Shown: positions 1 through 10,847 of the stretch, one piece after another | How the letters are laid out: each line of letters begins with the position of its first letter | How positions within the stretch are numbered: position 1 is the first letter of the stretch | Assembly: GCF_026686735.1 (NCBI RefSeq) | Contig: NZ_CP113432.1 | Location: 2,345,001-2,409,000 of the forward strand | Source of the DNA: Pseudomonas triclosanedens | Lineage (GTDB): Bacteria; Pseudomonadota; Gammaproteobacteria; Pseudomonadales; Pseudomonadaceae | Direction: 5' to 3' | DNA: 64,000 nucleotides | Program-made: the position numbers and the translations under genes | Notes under the pieces: model-generated | The model's database searches: none | What the model was told of the DNA's origin: nothing | Seen by the model: the letters and a program-made list of their open reading frames with translations, nothing else

Positions 1-1992
<1,992 letters not shown>

Positions 1993-2121
1993 TATAACAC
2001 CCAAACAATTTGGTGTTAGACGGTGAAGTCGACGAACCGAAAGTTCGTGTGAACCGCAAATACCTGTCACATACCCGAATCTGGATGAGCGTGTGCCAAG
2101 GCCACGAGCATCCTAAAGAAT

Positions 2122-2241
2122 TGCTTGACGACCATAGAGCGTTGGAACCACCTGATCCCATCCCGAACTCAGTAGTGAAACGACGCATCGCCGATGGTAG
2201 TGTGGGGTTTCCCCATGTGAGAGTAGGTCATCGTCAAGCTC
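2122..2241 (+). rRNA. 5S ribosomal RNA
   Basis: A 120-nt 5S rRNA starts TGCTTGACGACC and ends GGTCATCGTCAAGCTC; the two ends pair to close helix I. The internal CCGAACTCAGTAGTGAAACG block is typical of Pseudomonas 5S. It lies about 130 bp downstream of the 23S end, the normal distal position of a 16S-23S-5S operon. No tRNA is seen in the 23S-5S spacer. Confidence 0.97.
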
Positions 2242-2247
2242 CTATCC

Positions 2248-2289
2248 CAAAGCCCCTGATCAGCCTCGCTGGTCGGGGGCTTTGCTTTT
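2248..2289 (+). terminator. rRNA operon intrinsic terminator
   Basis: Directly after 5S, AAAGCCCCTGATCAG pairs with CTGGTCGGGGGCTTT around a short loop and is followed by GCTTTTG. This is the expected rho-independent end of the rRNA transcript. Confidence 0.85.
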
Positions 2290-2445
2290 GGGCGAGAGTA
2301 GGCACGGCTGTATGGCCTGCTCATGACGCTCTGGTGGTGCAAACCGAAGGCGCGCCTCGTCGTGGGCAGTCAATACGGTAGTGGTCTGTCCCCGACTGAG
2401 TGGACACTGACTTAAGGTGGATAATGTCCGCCGCAAGGAGTGTTC

Positions 2446-2739
2446 ATGACCCAGACCAGACGACGTTTTCCCGAATCCTTCAAACGCGAAGCGGTAGACC
2501 AGGTGCTTGCCGGCATGCCGCTTCGTCATGTGGCCGAGACGCTCGGCATCGCTGAAAGCCTGTTGGGCAAATGGAAGCGCCAGTACGAACAGCAAGGTGA
2601 CGATGCCTTTCCGGGTAACGGCAAGCAGCGTGGCGAAAGCGCGGAGCTGCGTCGCCTGCGCCAGCAACTGGCCCAGGTCATCATGGAGCGCGACGTATTA
2701 AAAAAGGCGCTCGCCATCTTCTCGCAGCCCACGAAGTGA
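2446..2739 (+). CDS. IS3-family transposase OrfA
   Basis: This 97-residue protein has the IS3 OrfA layout: an N-terminal helix-turn-helix (FKREAVDQVL through the AETLGIAESLLGKWKRQY region, about residues 10-45) for terminal-repeat binding, then a leucine-zipper-like coiled coil (about 60-92). ATG 2446 is chosen because AAGGAG lies 6 nt upstream; an in-frame GTG at 2440 lies too close to that site. The stop overlaps the start of OrfB by four bases. Near the 3' end a -1 slippery heptamer could yield the OrfAB fusion that is the active transposase in this family. Confidence 0.9.
   Translation: MTQTRRRFPESFKREAVDQVLAGMPLRHVAETLGIAESLLGKWKRQYEQQGDDAFPGNGKQRGESAELRRLRQQLAQVIMERDVLKKALAIFSQPTK
2700..2706 (+). 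promoter_or_regulatory. Programmed -1 frameshift slippery site A_AAA_AAG
   Basis: In the orfA frame the codons read TTA AAA AAG, so A_AAA_AAG lies in the phase needed for tandem -1 slippage. The -1 frame stays open from here into orfB. This is the classical site for making OrfAB in IS3-family elements. A downstream stimulatory structure was not worked out. Confidence 0.75.
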
Positions 2740-3602
2740 GGTTTCGCGCCATCGAGGCGTTGGCCGGTCGTTATCCCGTAGCGCCGATGTGCCGGCTGCT
2801 GCAGGTGTCACGCAGCGGTTTCTATGCCTGGCAGCAACGGCCTCCCTCGGCGAGAGAGATGGCGAATCGGCGTCTGAGCAAGGAGATCCGCACCATCCAC
2901 CATGAGGTGAACGGGATCTATGGCCATCGCCGCATCAAGGCCGAGTTGACGGACATGGGGCATGCGTGTGGTCGGCACCGGGTCGCTCGCCTGATGCGCG
3001 AAGCCGGACTGCGAGTTCGTTCGCGCAAGCGCTGGCGGCTGGTTTCCAGCAGTCGTCATGCTCTGCCGATTGCCCCGAATCATCTGGATCGCCAGTTCGC
3101 CTCGGATCGCGCCAACCGGCATTGGGTCTCGGACATGACCTACGTGCGGACAGCCCAAGGCTGGTTGTACTTGGCCGTCGTGCTCGATCTCTATTCACGC
3201 GCCGTCGTCGGTTGGGCGATGCACCACCGCATGCAGCAGGCCCTGGTACACGCCGCACTGGAGATGGCCGTGGCACGCCGACAGCCGCAGGAAGAGGTAC
3301 TGCTGCACTCGGATCGTGGCAGCCAATACTGCGCGTACGACTACCAAGCCTTGCTGTGGCGGCATCGCATCGTGCCCAATCACTCGCGGCGGGGAAACTG
3401 TTGGGATAATGCGGCGATGGTGAGTTTCTTCCGCTCGCTGAAGGCCGAGCGGGTATACCTGACGCGCTATGCCAGCTACCACGAGGCGAAAGCCGACCTG
3501 TTCGACTACATCCGCTTCTACAATCACCGTCGCCGCCACTCGACGCTGAGCTATCTCAGTCCGATTGAGTTTGAGCGGCGAAATGCGAGCAGTAGCTCTT
3601 AA
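2736..3602 (+). CDS. IS3-family transposase OrfB, catalytic Glu replaced by Val
   Basis: The 288-residue rve integrase domain shows an HTH_21-like N-terminal part (VNGIYGHRRIKAEL near 57-71), then the retroviral integrase core. The first Asp is in WVSDMTYV and the second in HSDRGSQY. Counting 35 residues after the second Asp lands on residue 229, where relatives read MESFF and this copy reads MVSFF (codon GTG 3420-3422). The DD(35)E Glu is therefore Val, probably by one GAG to GTG change. Everything else looks intact, including the C-terminal YNHRRRHSTLSYLSP signature. The GTG at 2736 overlaps the orfA stop; expression is probably mainly as OrfAB. Confidence 0.9.
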   Translation: MRFRAIEALAGRYPVAPMCRLLQVSRSGFYAWQQRPPSAREMANRRLSKEIRTIHHEVNGIYGHRRIKAELTDMGHACGRHRVARLMREAGLRVRSRKRWRLVSSSRHALPIAPNHLDRQFASDRANRHWVSDMTYVRTAQGWLYLAVVLDLYSRAVVGWAMHHRMQQALVHAALEMAVARRQPQEEVLLHSDRGSQYCAYDYQALLWRHRIVPNHSRRGNCWDNAAMVSFFRSLKAERVYLTRYASYHEAKADLFDYIRFYNHRRRHSTLSYLSPIEFERRNASSSS

Positions 3603-3734
3603 CTGCCTGTCCACCGGTTCCGGGACAGACCAGACCCCGCAGATCGGCCTGAGTAAACAGGCAGGGAGTAGGATTGCCTACAGGCTAAACGTCTCCCCAG
3701 GTCTGCCATGAGATCAGCCACGATTCGCAGACAA

Positions 3735-3762
3735 CAAAAAAGGCGCCCTTAGGCGCCTTTCT
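3735..3762 (-). terminator. Terminator of the fabA-fabB transcript
   Basis: Read on the minus strand, AAAGGCGCC and GGCGCCTTT form a 9-bp stem around a tiny loop and are followed by TTTTG. It lies 16 bp beyond the fabB stop. T-rich tracts on both sides make it potentially bidirectional. Confidence 0.85.
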
Positions 3763-3777
3763 GCTTTTGGTCGGTGA

Positions 3778-4995
3778 TCAGCCGTTATGACGTTTCAGAA
3801 CCAGGGTGGCGTTGGTGCCGCCAAAGCCGAAGCTGTTGCTCATGACGGTATCGATCTTTGCGTTCTCGCAGGTTTCGCGCAGGATCGGCATGTCTGCGAC
3901 TTCCGGGTCGAGTTCGTCGATGTTGGCTGAGCCGGCGATGAAGTTACCTTCCATCATCAGCAGGCAGTAGATTGCCTCATGGACGCCAGCGGCCCCCAGG
4001 GAGTGACCGGACAGGCTCTTGGTGGAGCTGATTGCCGGGGCGTTGGCGCCGAATACTTCACGGACGCCACGGATTTCGGCGACATCGCCGACCGGGGTGG
4101 AAGTACCGTGGGTGTTCAGATAGTCGATCGGGGTGTTCACGGTCGACAGGGCCTGCTGCATGCAACGGATGGCACCTTCGCCGCTCGGGGCAACCATGTC
4201 GTAGCCATCGGAAGTAGCGCCGTAGCCGACGATTTCCGCGTAGATCTTGGCGCCGCGCTTGAGGGCATGCTCCAGCTCTTCGACAACGACCATGCCGCCG
4301 CCACCGGCGATGACGAAGCCGTCACGTTTGGCGTCGTAGGCACGAGAGGCCCTTTCCGGGGTGTCGTTGTACTGGGTGGAGAGGGCGCCCATTGCGTCGA
4401 ACAGGCAGCTCTGGCTCCAGTGCTCTTCTTCACCACCTCCGGCGAAGACGACGTCTTGCTTGCCCATTTGGATCTGCTCCATCGCCTGGCCGATGCAATG
4501 TGCGCTAGTGGCGCAGGCCGAGGAAATGGAGTAGTTCACGCCCTTGATCTGGAAGGGGGTCGCCAGGCAGGCCGAAACGGTGCTACCCATCGTGCGGGTT
4601 ACGCGGTATGGGCCGATACGCTTGACGCCTTTCTCGCGCAGGGTATCGATAGCTTCCATCTGGTTCAGGGTGGATGCACCGCCGGAGCCAGCGATCAAGC
4701 CGGTACGGGGATTGGATATTTGCTCTGGAGTAAGGCCGGAATCCTTGATTGCCTGTTCCATCGCCAGATAGGCGTAGGCGGCGGCGTCGCCCATGAAGCG
4801 GAGGACCTTGCGATCGATCAGCTCTTCCAGGTTCAGGTTGACCGAACCCGAAACGTGGCTGCGCAGACCCATCTCGGCATAGCTCGGGTTGTGCCGAATG
4901 CCGGCACGGCCTGCGCGCAGGTTGGCGGAGACGGTGTCTTTGTCATTGCCCAGGCAGGAAACGATACCCAGACCGGTAATCACGACGCGACGCAT
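3778..4995 (-). CDS. fabB: 3-oxoacyl-ACP synthase I (FabB)
   Basis: FabB condenses acyl-ACP with malonyl-ACP and is the elongation enzyme needed for unsaturated fatty acids, using the cis-3-decenoyl-ACP made by FabA. The 405-residue protein carries the KAS triad: Cys161 in SSACATSAH, His296 in [11 protein letters not shown] and His331 in [11 protein letters not shown]; the C-terminal NSFGFGGTN loop is intact. ATG 4995 gives the conserved [10 protein letters not shown] start, with AAGGG about 9 nt upstream. A 26-residue upstream extension that the frame allows has no family counterpart and runs into fabA. The gene follows fabA by 10 bp, so the two form an operon. Confidence 0.98.
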   Translation of the reverse strand: MRRVVITGLGIVSCLGNDKDTVSANLRAGRAGIRHNPSYAEMGLRSHVSGSVNLNLEELIDRKVLRFMGDAAAYAYLAMEQAIKDSGLTPEQISNPRTGLIAGSGGASTLNQMEAIDTLREKGVKRIGPYRVTRTMGSTVSACLATPFQIKGVNYSISSACATSAHCIGQAMEQIQMGKQDVVFAGGGEEEHWSQSCLFDAMGALSTQYNDTPERASRAYDAKRDGFVIAGGGGMVVVEELEHALKRGAKIYAEIVGYGATSDGYDMVAPSGEGAIRCMQQALSTVNTPIDYLNTHGTSTPVGDVAEIRGVREVFGANAPAISSTKSLSGHSLGAAGVHEAIYCLLMMEGNFIAGSANIDELDPEVADMPILRETCENAKIDTVMSNSFGFGGTNATLVLKRHNG

Positions 4996-5005
4996 GCGGA
5001 TACCC

Positions 5006-5521
5006 TTAGAAGCTGTCAGTGGAAGTGAACAGGCCGACGCGGAGGCCTTCGGCGCTGTAGATTTCGCGGCCATCGACGCTGACGCTGCCGTCGGCGATGG
5101 CCAGAACCAGCGAACGATTGATCGTACGCTTGATGTGGATGTTGTAGGTGACTTTCTTGGCGGTCGGCAGGACTTGGCCGAAGAACTTCACTTCACCCGA
5201 ACCCAGGGCGCGGCCACGACCGGGGTTGCCCTGCCAGCCGAGGTAGAAGCCCACCAGCTGCCACATGGCATCCAGGCCCAGGCAGCCCGGCATCACCGGG
5301 TCGCCTTCGAAGTGGCAGGCGAAGAACCACAGATCCGGGTTGATATCCAGCTCGGCGACCAGTTCGCCCTTGCCATACTTGCCGCCGACGTCACTGATGT
5401 GAGTGATGCGGTCGATCATCAGCATGTTGGGGGCGGGCAGTTGCGCATTACCCGGGCCGAAGAGCTCGCCGCGGCTGCAGCGCAGCAGGTCTTCTCGGGT
5501 GAAGGCGTTTTGTTTGGTCAT
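5006..5521 (-). CDS. fabA: 3-hydroxydecanoyl-ACP dehydratase/isomerase (FabA)
   Basis: FabA dehydrates 3-hydroxydecanoyl-ACP and isomerises the trans-2 product to cis-3, the branch point to unsaturated fatty acids in the anaerobic-type pathway. The 171-residue hotdog protein has the catalytic His70 ([14 protein letters not shown]) and Asp84 (LGLDAMWQ) at the same numbers as E. coli FabA. GAGGAG lies about 7 nt upstream of the ATG. It is the first gene of the fabA-fabB operon. A DesT-like palindrome lies about 135 bp upstream and may repress the operon. Confidence 0.98.
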   Translation of the reverse strand: MTKQNAFTREDLLRCSRGELFGPGNAQLPAPNMLMIDRITHISDVGGKYGKGELVAELDINPDLWFFACHFEGDPVMPGCLGLDAMWQLVGFYLGWQGNPGRGRALGSGEVKFFGQVLPTAKKVTYNIHIKRTINRSLVLAIADGSVSVDGREIYSAEGLRVGLFTSTDSF

Positions 5522-5655
5522 GCGAGCTCCTCAAAAATCCTGGATGTCAGGCGTTCATGCTTCCGCCTGCGGCTCCGTGCGCCGGGGTTATTGTTACGGC
5601 GTCATGCGGCAGCCTAGTCATAGACTATTGCCTTTGAGTGAAAGTCACAGCAGCC

Positions 5656-5674
5656 GGCGAACGCTTGTTCACTT
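5656..5674 (-). promoter_or_regulatory. Candidate DesT-type operator upstream of fabAB
   Basis: The minus strand reads AGTGAACAAGCGTTCGC here: GTGAAC and GTTCGC arms around AAGC. This resembles the palindrome with an AACGCTTGTT core that I recall for the TetR-family fatty-acid regulator DesT of P. aeruginosa, which controls desCB and fabAB. The site lies upstream of fabA in the 230-bp gap between fabA and the kinase gene. A clear -35/-10 pair was not identified. The operator match is from memory. Confidence 0.5.
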
Positions 5675-5751
5675 TTCGCCGACGCCAGGTTTTCCCCGGG
5701 GGAGGCGTGCCCCGGGCCCGCCCGCAGTGTGGGGGCAAATACCCGTCAGGA

Positions 5752-7662
5752 TCAACGGCCTGGAGCAACCCAACGCTGCAGAATCCGCTGCAATTCCGCC
5801 CGCTTGAACGGCTTGGCAAGATAATCGTTCATCCCAGCCTCCAGGCAGGTTTCCCGATCACCTTGCAGGGCGTTTGCCGTCAGGGCGATGATCGGCACTT
5901 CCCCGCCACCCGGCCGTGCGCGGATCTGCCGGGTTGCCTCGTAGCCATTGAGCACCGGCAGCCGGCAGTCCATGAGGATCGCCGCGAACTCTCCGCGCTC
6001 CGACGTGCGGACTGCCTGCGCTCCGTCACCTACCAGCGTGACGCGATAACCCAGGCTGCGCAACATAGCTTCTATGACCGTTTGATTCACCGGGTTGTCC
6101 TCTACCAACAGGACGGACTGACCAGCGGCAAGCGTATCCATACCCGAATAGCCTTCACCTGCGTCACTTTGGCGCTCTCGGAAGGGCAGGGGGATTTCCA
6201 GCGTGAAGGTCGACCCGCAACCTTCCTCGCTGCTGGCACTGAGTGTGCCGCCCATTCGTTCGGCGAGCGTGCGGGCGATGGTGAGCCCCAGTCCGGTTCC
6301 GCCGTAGCGCCGGGATGTCGACGAGTCGGCTTGCTGGAAGGCATCGAACATGTGCTCCAGTCGTTCCCTGGAGATGCCGATACCGCTGTCCTGCACCGAA
6401 CAGGTGAGCCAAAGCACCTCGTCGTCCAGCGCCTGCCAGTTGGCTTCCAGTCGCACACCGCCTTCCTCGGTGAACTTCAATGCGTTGCCCAGGAGGTTGA
6501 CCAGAATCTGCCGGATACGCGTCGGGTCGCCTTGCATTTCGAGCGATTCCAGGCCGTCCTGTACCGCCAGCTCCATCTGCAGCCCTCTCTGGTGAGCGCT
6601 GTGCTGGAACACCTGGACCGAACTCTGGATCAGCTCCAGCAGGTTGAACGGAATGCGCTCCAGCTCCAGGGCTCCACGCTCGATGCGCGAGAAGTCCAGT
6701 ATGTCGTTGATCACCTTTAGCAGGTGTTCGGTGGATTCGGTGGCCAGCGCGCTGTACTCGGCCTGCTCCTGGTTCAGCTCGGTGGTTTCCAGCAGTTGCA
6801 GCATGCCCAGCACGCCGTTCATCGGTGTGCGTAGCTCATGACTCATCATCGCCAGAAAGTCGGACTTGGCGCGGTTCGCCTCTTCGGCTTCCTCGCGCGC
6901 TGCCACCAGTTGGGCGATGCTGCGGTCCTGCTCCAGGCTGGCCTGCTGCAGGCCACGGGCAAGATTGTTGATGTGGCGGGCCAGATCGCCGATTTCGCCG
7001 TCATCGGGCACCGGCAGGGTGGAGTGATAGTCGCCGGTCTGGATTGCCTGTACGGCGCGACCCATCGTGCGGATCGGCGCTGCCAGGCGACGTGCGAGGC
7101 GACGTGCCAACAGGTAGGTGAGAATCAGCGCGAATAGAGCGAGCAGGCTCGCCTTGAGCAGGATTTCCTGCTGGCGTTCGCTGAAGGCATCGTTGGCCAT
7201 TCCAACCACCACACGACCCAGGTAATCGCCGCTGGGTGGCACCACGGCAGCATCGAGGGCGACGCCCAGATTGCTGTCGTTGAGCCTGATATTTTCGCGC
7301 TGGATCGCCGCATGGAAGATTTCCACCTTGGTTGAGGTCTGTGCCGGGTCTGCCGGGTGCTCGACGTAGACGAGAATATTGTCGGCACGGTCGCGCACCT
7401 CGATGAAACGCACGTGAGCAGTGCTCAAGGTGGCGCGCAGCAGGCTCTGCAATACCGGCAGGTTGCCGGAAATGACACCGTATTCGGCCGCCGGGGCGAG
7501 CTGGTTGGCGATCAGTTGGCCAGTATGGTTGGACTCCTGCCGCAGGTCCTGCAGGCGCGAGTAGGTGAAGTAGCCAGTCAGCAGCAGAGTCAGCAGCAGC
7601 GCCGGGCCTAGACTGATGGCCAGCATGCGCGTCTGGATGTTCCAGCTCTTGCGGGCACTCAT
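5752..7662 (-). CDS. Hybrid sensor histidine kinase, PA1611-like
   Basis: This 636-residue membrane kinase has a first TM at about 13-33, a periplasmic sensor at about 35-165 resembling the BarA/GacS-type single-cache domain ([10 protein letters not shown]), a second TM at about 168-187 and HAMP to about 240. Then come HisKA with His275 in MSHELRTP, HATPase_c with N box NLLGNALKF and G boxes DSGIGIS and GGTGLGL, and a receiver with Asp565 in LMDCRLPV. There is no Hpt domain, so phosphotransfer must use a separate Hpt protein. In P. aeruginosa the fabA-adjacent hybrid kinase PA1611 is reported to interact with RetS and act toward HptB. The ATG overlaps the stop of the upstream binding-protein gene by four bases (ATGA), implying translational coupling; AAGGAG precedes it. 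Confidence 0.92.
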   Translation of the reverse strand: MSARKSWNIQTRMLAISLGPALLLTLLLTGYFTYSRLQDLRQESNHTGQLIANQLAPAAEYGVISGNLPVLQSLLRATLSTAHVRFIEVRDRADNILVYVEHPADPAQTSTKVEIFHAAIQRENIRLNDSNLGVALDAAVVPPSGDYLGRVVVGMANDAFSERQQEILLKASLLALFALILTYLLARRLARRLAAPIRTMGRAVQAIQTGDYHSTLPVPDDGEIGDLARHINNLARGLQQASLEQDRSIAQLVAAREEAEEANRAKSDFLAMMSHELRTPMNGVLGMLQLLETTELNQEQAEYSALATESTEHLLKVINDILDFSRIERGALELERIPFNLLELIQSSVQVFQHSAHQRGLQMELAVQDGLESLEMQGDPTRIRQILVNLLGNALKFTEEGGVRLEANWQALDDEVLWLTCSVQDSGIGISRERLEHMFDAFQQADSSTSRRYGGTGLGLTIARTLAERMGGTLSASSEEGCGSTFTLEIPLPFRERQSDAGEGYSGMDTLAAGQSVLLVEDNPVNQTVIEAMLRSLGYRVTLVGDGAQAVRTSERGEFAAILMDCRLPVLNGYEATRQIRARPGGGEVPIIALTANALQGDRETCLEAGMNDYLAKPFKRAELQRILQRWVAPGR

Positions 7663-8579
7663 GGTGATTCTCCTTCGCCAAGATGACGCGTGAGCGAGGC
7701 GTCGTCCTGCAGGTCGATGCCCAGCGAACGCGCCACCTGGCGGTTGCTCAGCACCTTGAAACGTTCAGGGTAGAGGCTCGATGGCCATTGCGATGGTGGC
7801 TGATCGAGCAGCGGGTCGAGGGTGTCCAGCCAGTCGTTCTGGTCGCTGTAGGTGCTGGCCAGGCTGCCGGCCCTGACGAACGCCGCCGTGGGGCCTATCA
7901 GCGCGCGGTTCTCAGCGTAGGCGCTCAGCAGAATGCCTTTGATGGTTCGCGGGTTGTAAAGCTGTTTGTCGTCCAGCCCGAGCAGCAGGTCACTGTTGTC
8001 CAGCAGCTCGCGCAAAGGGCGCGTGTCGTCGCTCGCCGTCTGGACCTGCGTGATCAGCTCGATGCCGAGCTCGGCAGCCTGATGCGCCAGATCACCGGCG
8101 AGAAACTCGCTGGCCGGGCTGAGCAGCACTCCAATGCGCTGTGGGCGCGGGCTCAGTTGCATCGCCAATTGCAACTGACGGCCCGGCGGAGGGTCGCTCC
8201 AGAGCAGGCTGATGCCCGTCAACTGCCGGTCGGCGATCAATTGGTGCGCATCCACGCGGCTGACCAGCAGCACCAGCGCGGGTGGCGCCTGTTCGCTGGC
8301 GAGGCGCCAGTTCAGTGCGTTGCTGCCGAGCAGCAACAGTCGGGTTTCCTTGTCCAGCGTAGCGGCGGGGGGCAGGTCGTCAGGAGACTCCAGACGCACC
8401 TGGTCCTCAGGCCGTCGATCGGCCAGTGCCTGATAGAAGGATTGCACCGAGGGCCCCTGATCGCTGCTTACCAGCAGGATTTCCCGTGCATGCGCCGGCA
8501 GCGTCAGCACCAGAGCCAGACAGAGCAGCAGGGGCCTGAGGATGCGTCCGGGGCTCGTCCATGAGCGTCGGGCGAGCAT
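7659..8579 (-). CDS. Periplasmic ABC-type substrate-binding-like protein, no transporter partners
   Basis: The 306-residue protein starts with a signal peptide (positive n-region, then [15 protein letters not shown], cleavage near residue 31). The rest, starting REILLVSS, has the alternating alpha/beta pattern of the ABC_sub_bind (TrpX-like) family, for example RIGVLLSP and [14 protein letters not shown]. Family assignment is by fold pattern and moderate. No permease or ATPase gene is nearby; it lies between a TonB receptor and a hybrid kinase, so a sensing role is more likely than transport. ATG 8579 is chosen: it starts 1 bp after the receptor stop with GAGG 12 nt upstream. An in-frame ATG at 8600 would overlap the receptor. 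Confidence 0.75.
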   Translation of the reverse strand: MLARRSWTSPGRILRPLLLCLALVLTLPAHAREILLVSSDQGPSVQSFYQALADRRPEDQVRLESPDDLPPAATLDKETRLLLLGSNALNWRLASEQAPPALVLLVSRVDAHQLIADRQLTGISLLWSDPPPGRQLQLAMQLSPRPQRIGVLLSPASEFLAGDLAHQAAELGIELITQVQTASDDTRPLRELLDNSDLLLGLDDKQLYNPRTIKGILLSAYAENRALIGPTAAFVRAGSLASTYSDQNDWLDTLDPLLDQPPSQWPSSLYPERFKVLSNRQVARSLGIDLQDDASLTRHLGEGESP

Positions 8580-8580
8580 G

Positions 8581-10683
8581 CTAGAAATCCACCTCGGCAC
8601 TGAAGTACAGCAGGTGGCGGCTATCGTAGCGGTTCTCCGGCCAGGTCAGCGGCTCGTCGTCGAGGCGTTGCTGCAGCACGCCCGCCAGTTCCAGCGATGC
8701 GCGCCCCAGGGGAATGCGCTTGGCCATACGCAGGTCCACGCGCTCGAAGCGGTACTCGTTCAGCGCGTCGTCTCCGTAATAGAAGACGGAGCTGGACCAG
8801 CCATGCCCCCAGTCGCGCATCCAGCCCGCCGAGCCGCTGTTACGGGCAGTAAGGCGGCGGTCATAGCGGCTGGTGGCATCGTAGTCCACGTAGGCATAGG
8901 TCAGGCGCAGACGGTCGCGCAGGCTGGCTCGCCAGTCCAGTTGCGTCTCCGCACCGCTGAAGCGGATCGAATTGTCATTGGTCGGCTCGAAGTCCGAGAC
9001 CTTCAGCGGATCGCTGATCAGCCCGTGGATTTCGTCGTAGTACGCCTTGATATCCACTGACAGCTCATCGAACTGCCCGTTGTAGCCAACCTCGCGGGAG
9101 CGCATACGCTCCTGGTCGAGGTCCCCCGGGCCGTGGGCGCGGGCGAAATAGTAGGCGCTGTTCTGCCCATAGGCCGCAGGTGTGATATTGCGTACCCGAT
9201 AGCTCCAGTCCACCTCGTTCTCATACATGTCGGGAGAACGGACCGCCTCGGAATACACCGCGCGCAAGCTGTGCCGCGGCGTGATCAGATAGTTCAGCGC
9301 GATTCGCGGGCTGGCCGAACTGCCGGAAAGCTGGTCGTCTTCCAGCATGGCGCCGCCCTGCAGCAGCCAATGGGGCGTCAGGTGCCACTCCAGTTGGCTG
9401 AACAGCCGCCAGATCTCATTGTTCACCGTGCCGTCGAAATAGGTTTCCGAGGTCGCCTGATCATGGCGATAGCTCATGCCCGTCAGCAGCCGCACGCCGT
9501 CCGCAAGGCTCAGTATGTCCTGCATCTCCAGGTCGTAGCGGGTTTCGCGGATGTTCTGGTTGACCTGGCCGCAGGAGGATCGGGCCGCACCGGTGCGCAA
9601 CTGGCGCAACACCTGGCTGGCCAGGGCACGCTCCTTCGCCGTGCCGGGAGGAATGCGCGGCAGCGACTCCGACAGCCTCTCGACATACTTCGGATCGAGC
9701 GCCCACAACTCCGCCAGTTGAGGGCTGAACGCCACCTGCGCCTCGCACGCGCGGAAGTCCTGCAGGCGTTCCCAGTGCTCGGCATAGCCCTGCATGTAAA
9801 AGCTGTGTTCTGGATTGACATCGAAAGTCCAGCGCAGCGAGCCGGCGTAGTCGCGGGCGGTCAGGTCCGAGTTGTCGCTGCCGTTGGGCACATTGCCGAA
9901 GATCGGCCGATAGCTGTAGGGGCGCTGGTTGGTACCTTCTTTCGCGGCGAGTTGCCAATCGACGCTATGGCGCAGGTCGAGGCTGTGGTTGGCCACCAGG
10001 TTGAAGCGGCTCAGGCGACGGCTGTCACGATAAGCTCGGTCGAACTGGTCGTGATCGAAGCCATCGTCCTGCTGGCCCGACAGCGACAGCCGATAGTCGC
10101 TGGATTCGCCACGCAACCCCTGGCTTGCATACCAGTCACTGATACCGTCCTGGCCGGCGGTGTACTTAAGGCGCGTACCCTGGCTGTCGGCCGGGTGGCG
10201 GGTGAGGATATTGATGACCCCCATCAGCGCGTTCGCGCCGTAGCTCACCGCGTTCGGGCCGCGGAACACCTCGATGCGATCGATATCCTCGATCGCCACA
10301 GGGATATCGGTCCAGTCCACCGTGGCCAGTCCGGGACGGTACACCGAGCGACCATCCACCAGCACCTGCAAGCGACGCGCCTCGGTAACGTTGGTACCGT
10401 GGTAGTTCACCGTTGCCTGGTTGCCCGACAGGTAGCCGACCATCATGCCCGGCACCAGGCGCATCAGCTCCGGGATATCGCGGGCACCCGAGGCGCGGAT
10501 CAGATCGCGGTCGAGCACCGTCATGCTGCCCGGCACTTCGGCCGGCGACTGTTTCAGCCGGCTGGCGGTCAGCACCTCCGGAACATCAACGCGGTCGACG
10601 AACAGATCGCCGGCTACGGCCTTGCCTGCCAGCAATGCGGCAAACAGGGACAGAGGCAGGGGAGCGCGGGTGGCGATATGCAC
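8581..10683 (-). CDS. TonB-dependent outer-membrane receptor
   Basis: The 700-residue protein has a signal peptide (residues 1-24, ending AVAG), a plug domain at about 35-160 (VPGSMTVLDRDLI, IPELMRLVPGM, IDRIEVFRGPNAVSYGANA, MGVINILTR), then a beta-barrel that ends in aromatic Phe as outer-membrane porins do. Two Cys in an extracellular-loop-like region (FRACEAQ and SSCGQ) could form a disulfide. The ligand is not deducible. The start is a GTG at 10683 with AAGG about 8 nt upstream. It is the first gene of a receptor / binding protein / hybrid kinase operon: 1 bp separates its stop from the next start. Confidence 0.92.
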   Translation of the reverse strand: MHIATRAPLPLSLFAALLAGKAVAGDLFVDRVDVPEVLTASRLKQSPAEVPGSMTVLDRDLIRASGARDIPELMRLVPGMMVGYLSGNQATVNYHGTNVTEARRLQVLVDGRSVYRPGLATVDWTDIPVAIEDIDRIEVFRGPNAVSYGANALMGVINILTRHPADSQGTRLKYTAGQDGISDWYASQGLRGESSDYRLSLSGQQDDGFDHDQFDRAYRDSRRLSRFNLVANHSLDLRHSVDWQLAAKEGTNQRPYSYRPIFGNVPNGSDNSDLTARDYAGSLRWTFDVNPEHSFYMQGYAEHWERLQDFRACEAQVAFSPQLAELWALDPKYVERLSESLPRIPPGTAKERALASQVLRQLRTGAARSSCGQVNQNIRETRYDLEMQDILSLADGVRLLTGMSYRHDQATSETYFDGTVNNEIWRLFSQLEWHLTPHWLLQGGAMLEDDQLSGSSASPRIALNYLITPRHSLRAVYSEAVRSPDMYENEVDWSYRVRNITPAAYGQNSAYYFARAHGPGDLDQERMRSREVGYNGQFDELSVDIKAYYDEIHGLISDPLKVSDFEPTNDNSIRFSGAETQLDWRASLRDRLRLTYAYVDYDATSRYDRRLTARNSGSAGWMRDWGHGWSSSVFYYGDDALNEYRFERVDLRMAKRIPLGRASLELAGVLQQRLDDEPLTWPENRYDSRHLLYFSAEVDF

Positions 10684-10778
10684 GGAACGGCCTTGTTCTC
10701 GGTTTCTTATGGGGCGAACGAATTCGATAAACGGATGTTAAACGAGGTGACGCTGTTTGCCAGTCCGGGCGATCCGGA

Positions 10779-10815
10779 CTGTTCGGTCGGCGACGGGGCC
10801 TTATAATGCCTCAAT
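10779..10815 (+). promoter_or_regulatory. gpsA promoter, perfect -10
   Basis: TATAAT at 10802-10807 is a perfect sigma-70 -10 hexamer; the -35 region about 17 bp upstream (CTGTTC) is weak. Transcription would start near 10814. This helps set the gpsA start, because an in-frame ATG at 10806 falls inside the -10 itself. Confidence 0.65.
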
Positions 10816-10847
10816 CGCCGCTCCGGGCGGCCCGTGATGGAATAGAC

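Larger units (their letters stand above)
2382..3632 (+). mobile_element. IS3-family insertion sequence, 1251 bp
   Basis: The element is bounded by imperfect inverted repeats that start TGGTCTGTCCC; 20 of the first 25 bases match between the ends. It holds two overlapping frames, orfA (helix-turn-helix) and orfB (DDE integrase), with a slippery A_AAA_AAG where they join, the IS3 layout. No 3- to 5-bp target duplication is visible (left flank ends GGTAG, right flank starts GACCC), so the copy may be old or rearranged. It sits between the rRNA operon terminator and fabB and interrupts no recognisable gene. The transposase appears catalytically dead (see orfB). Confidence 0.9.

Noticed and set aside
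1993..2121. Possible tRNA in the 23S-5S spacer
   Set aside because: No cloverleaf or TTCGANTC arm could be found.
2379..3635. Target-site duplication of the IS
   Set aside because: TAG and GAC flank the ends; shifting the boundaries by a few bases also gives no direct repeat.
3979..5028. 349-residue plus-strand frame antisense to fabB
   Set aside because: A shadow of GC-rich codon use on the other strand; fabB has all its catalytic residues.
9133..10806. 557-residue plus-strand frame opposite the TonB receptor
   Set aside because: No motifs or ribosome site; the minus-strand receptor is complete with plug, barrel and signal peptide.
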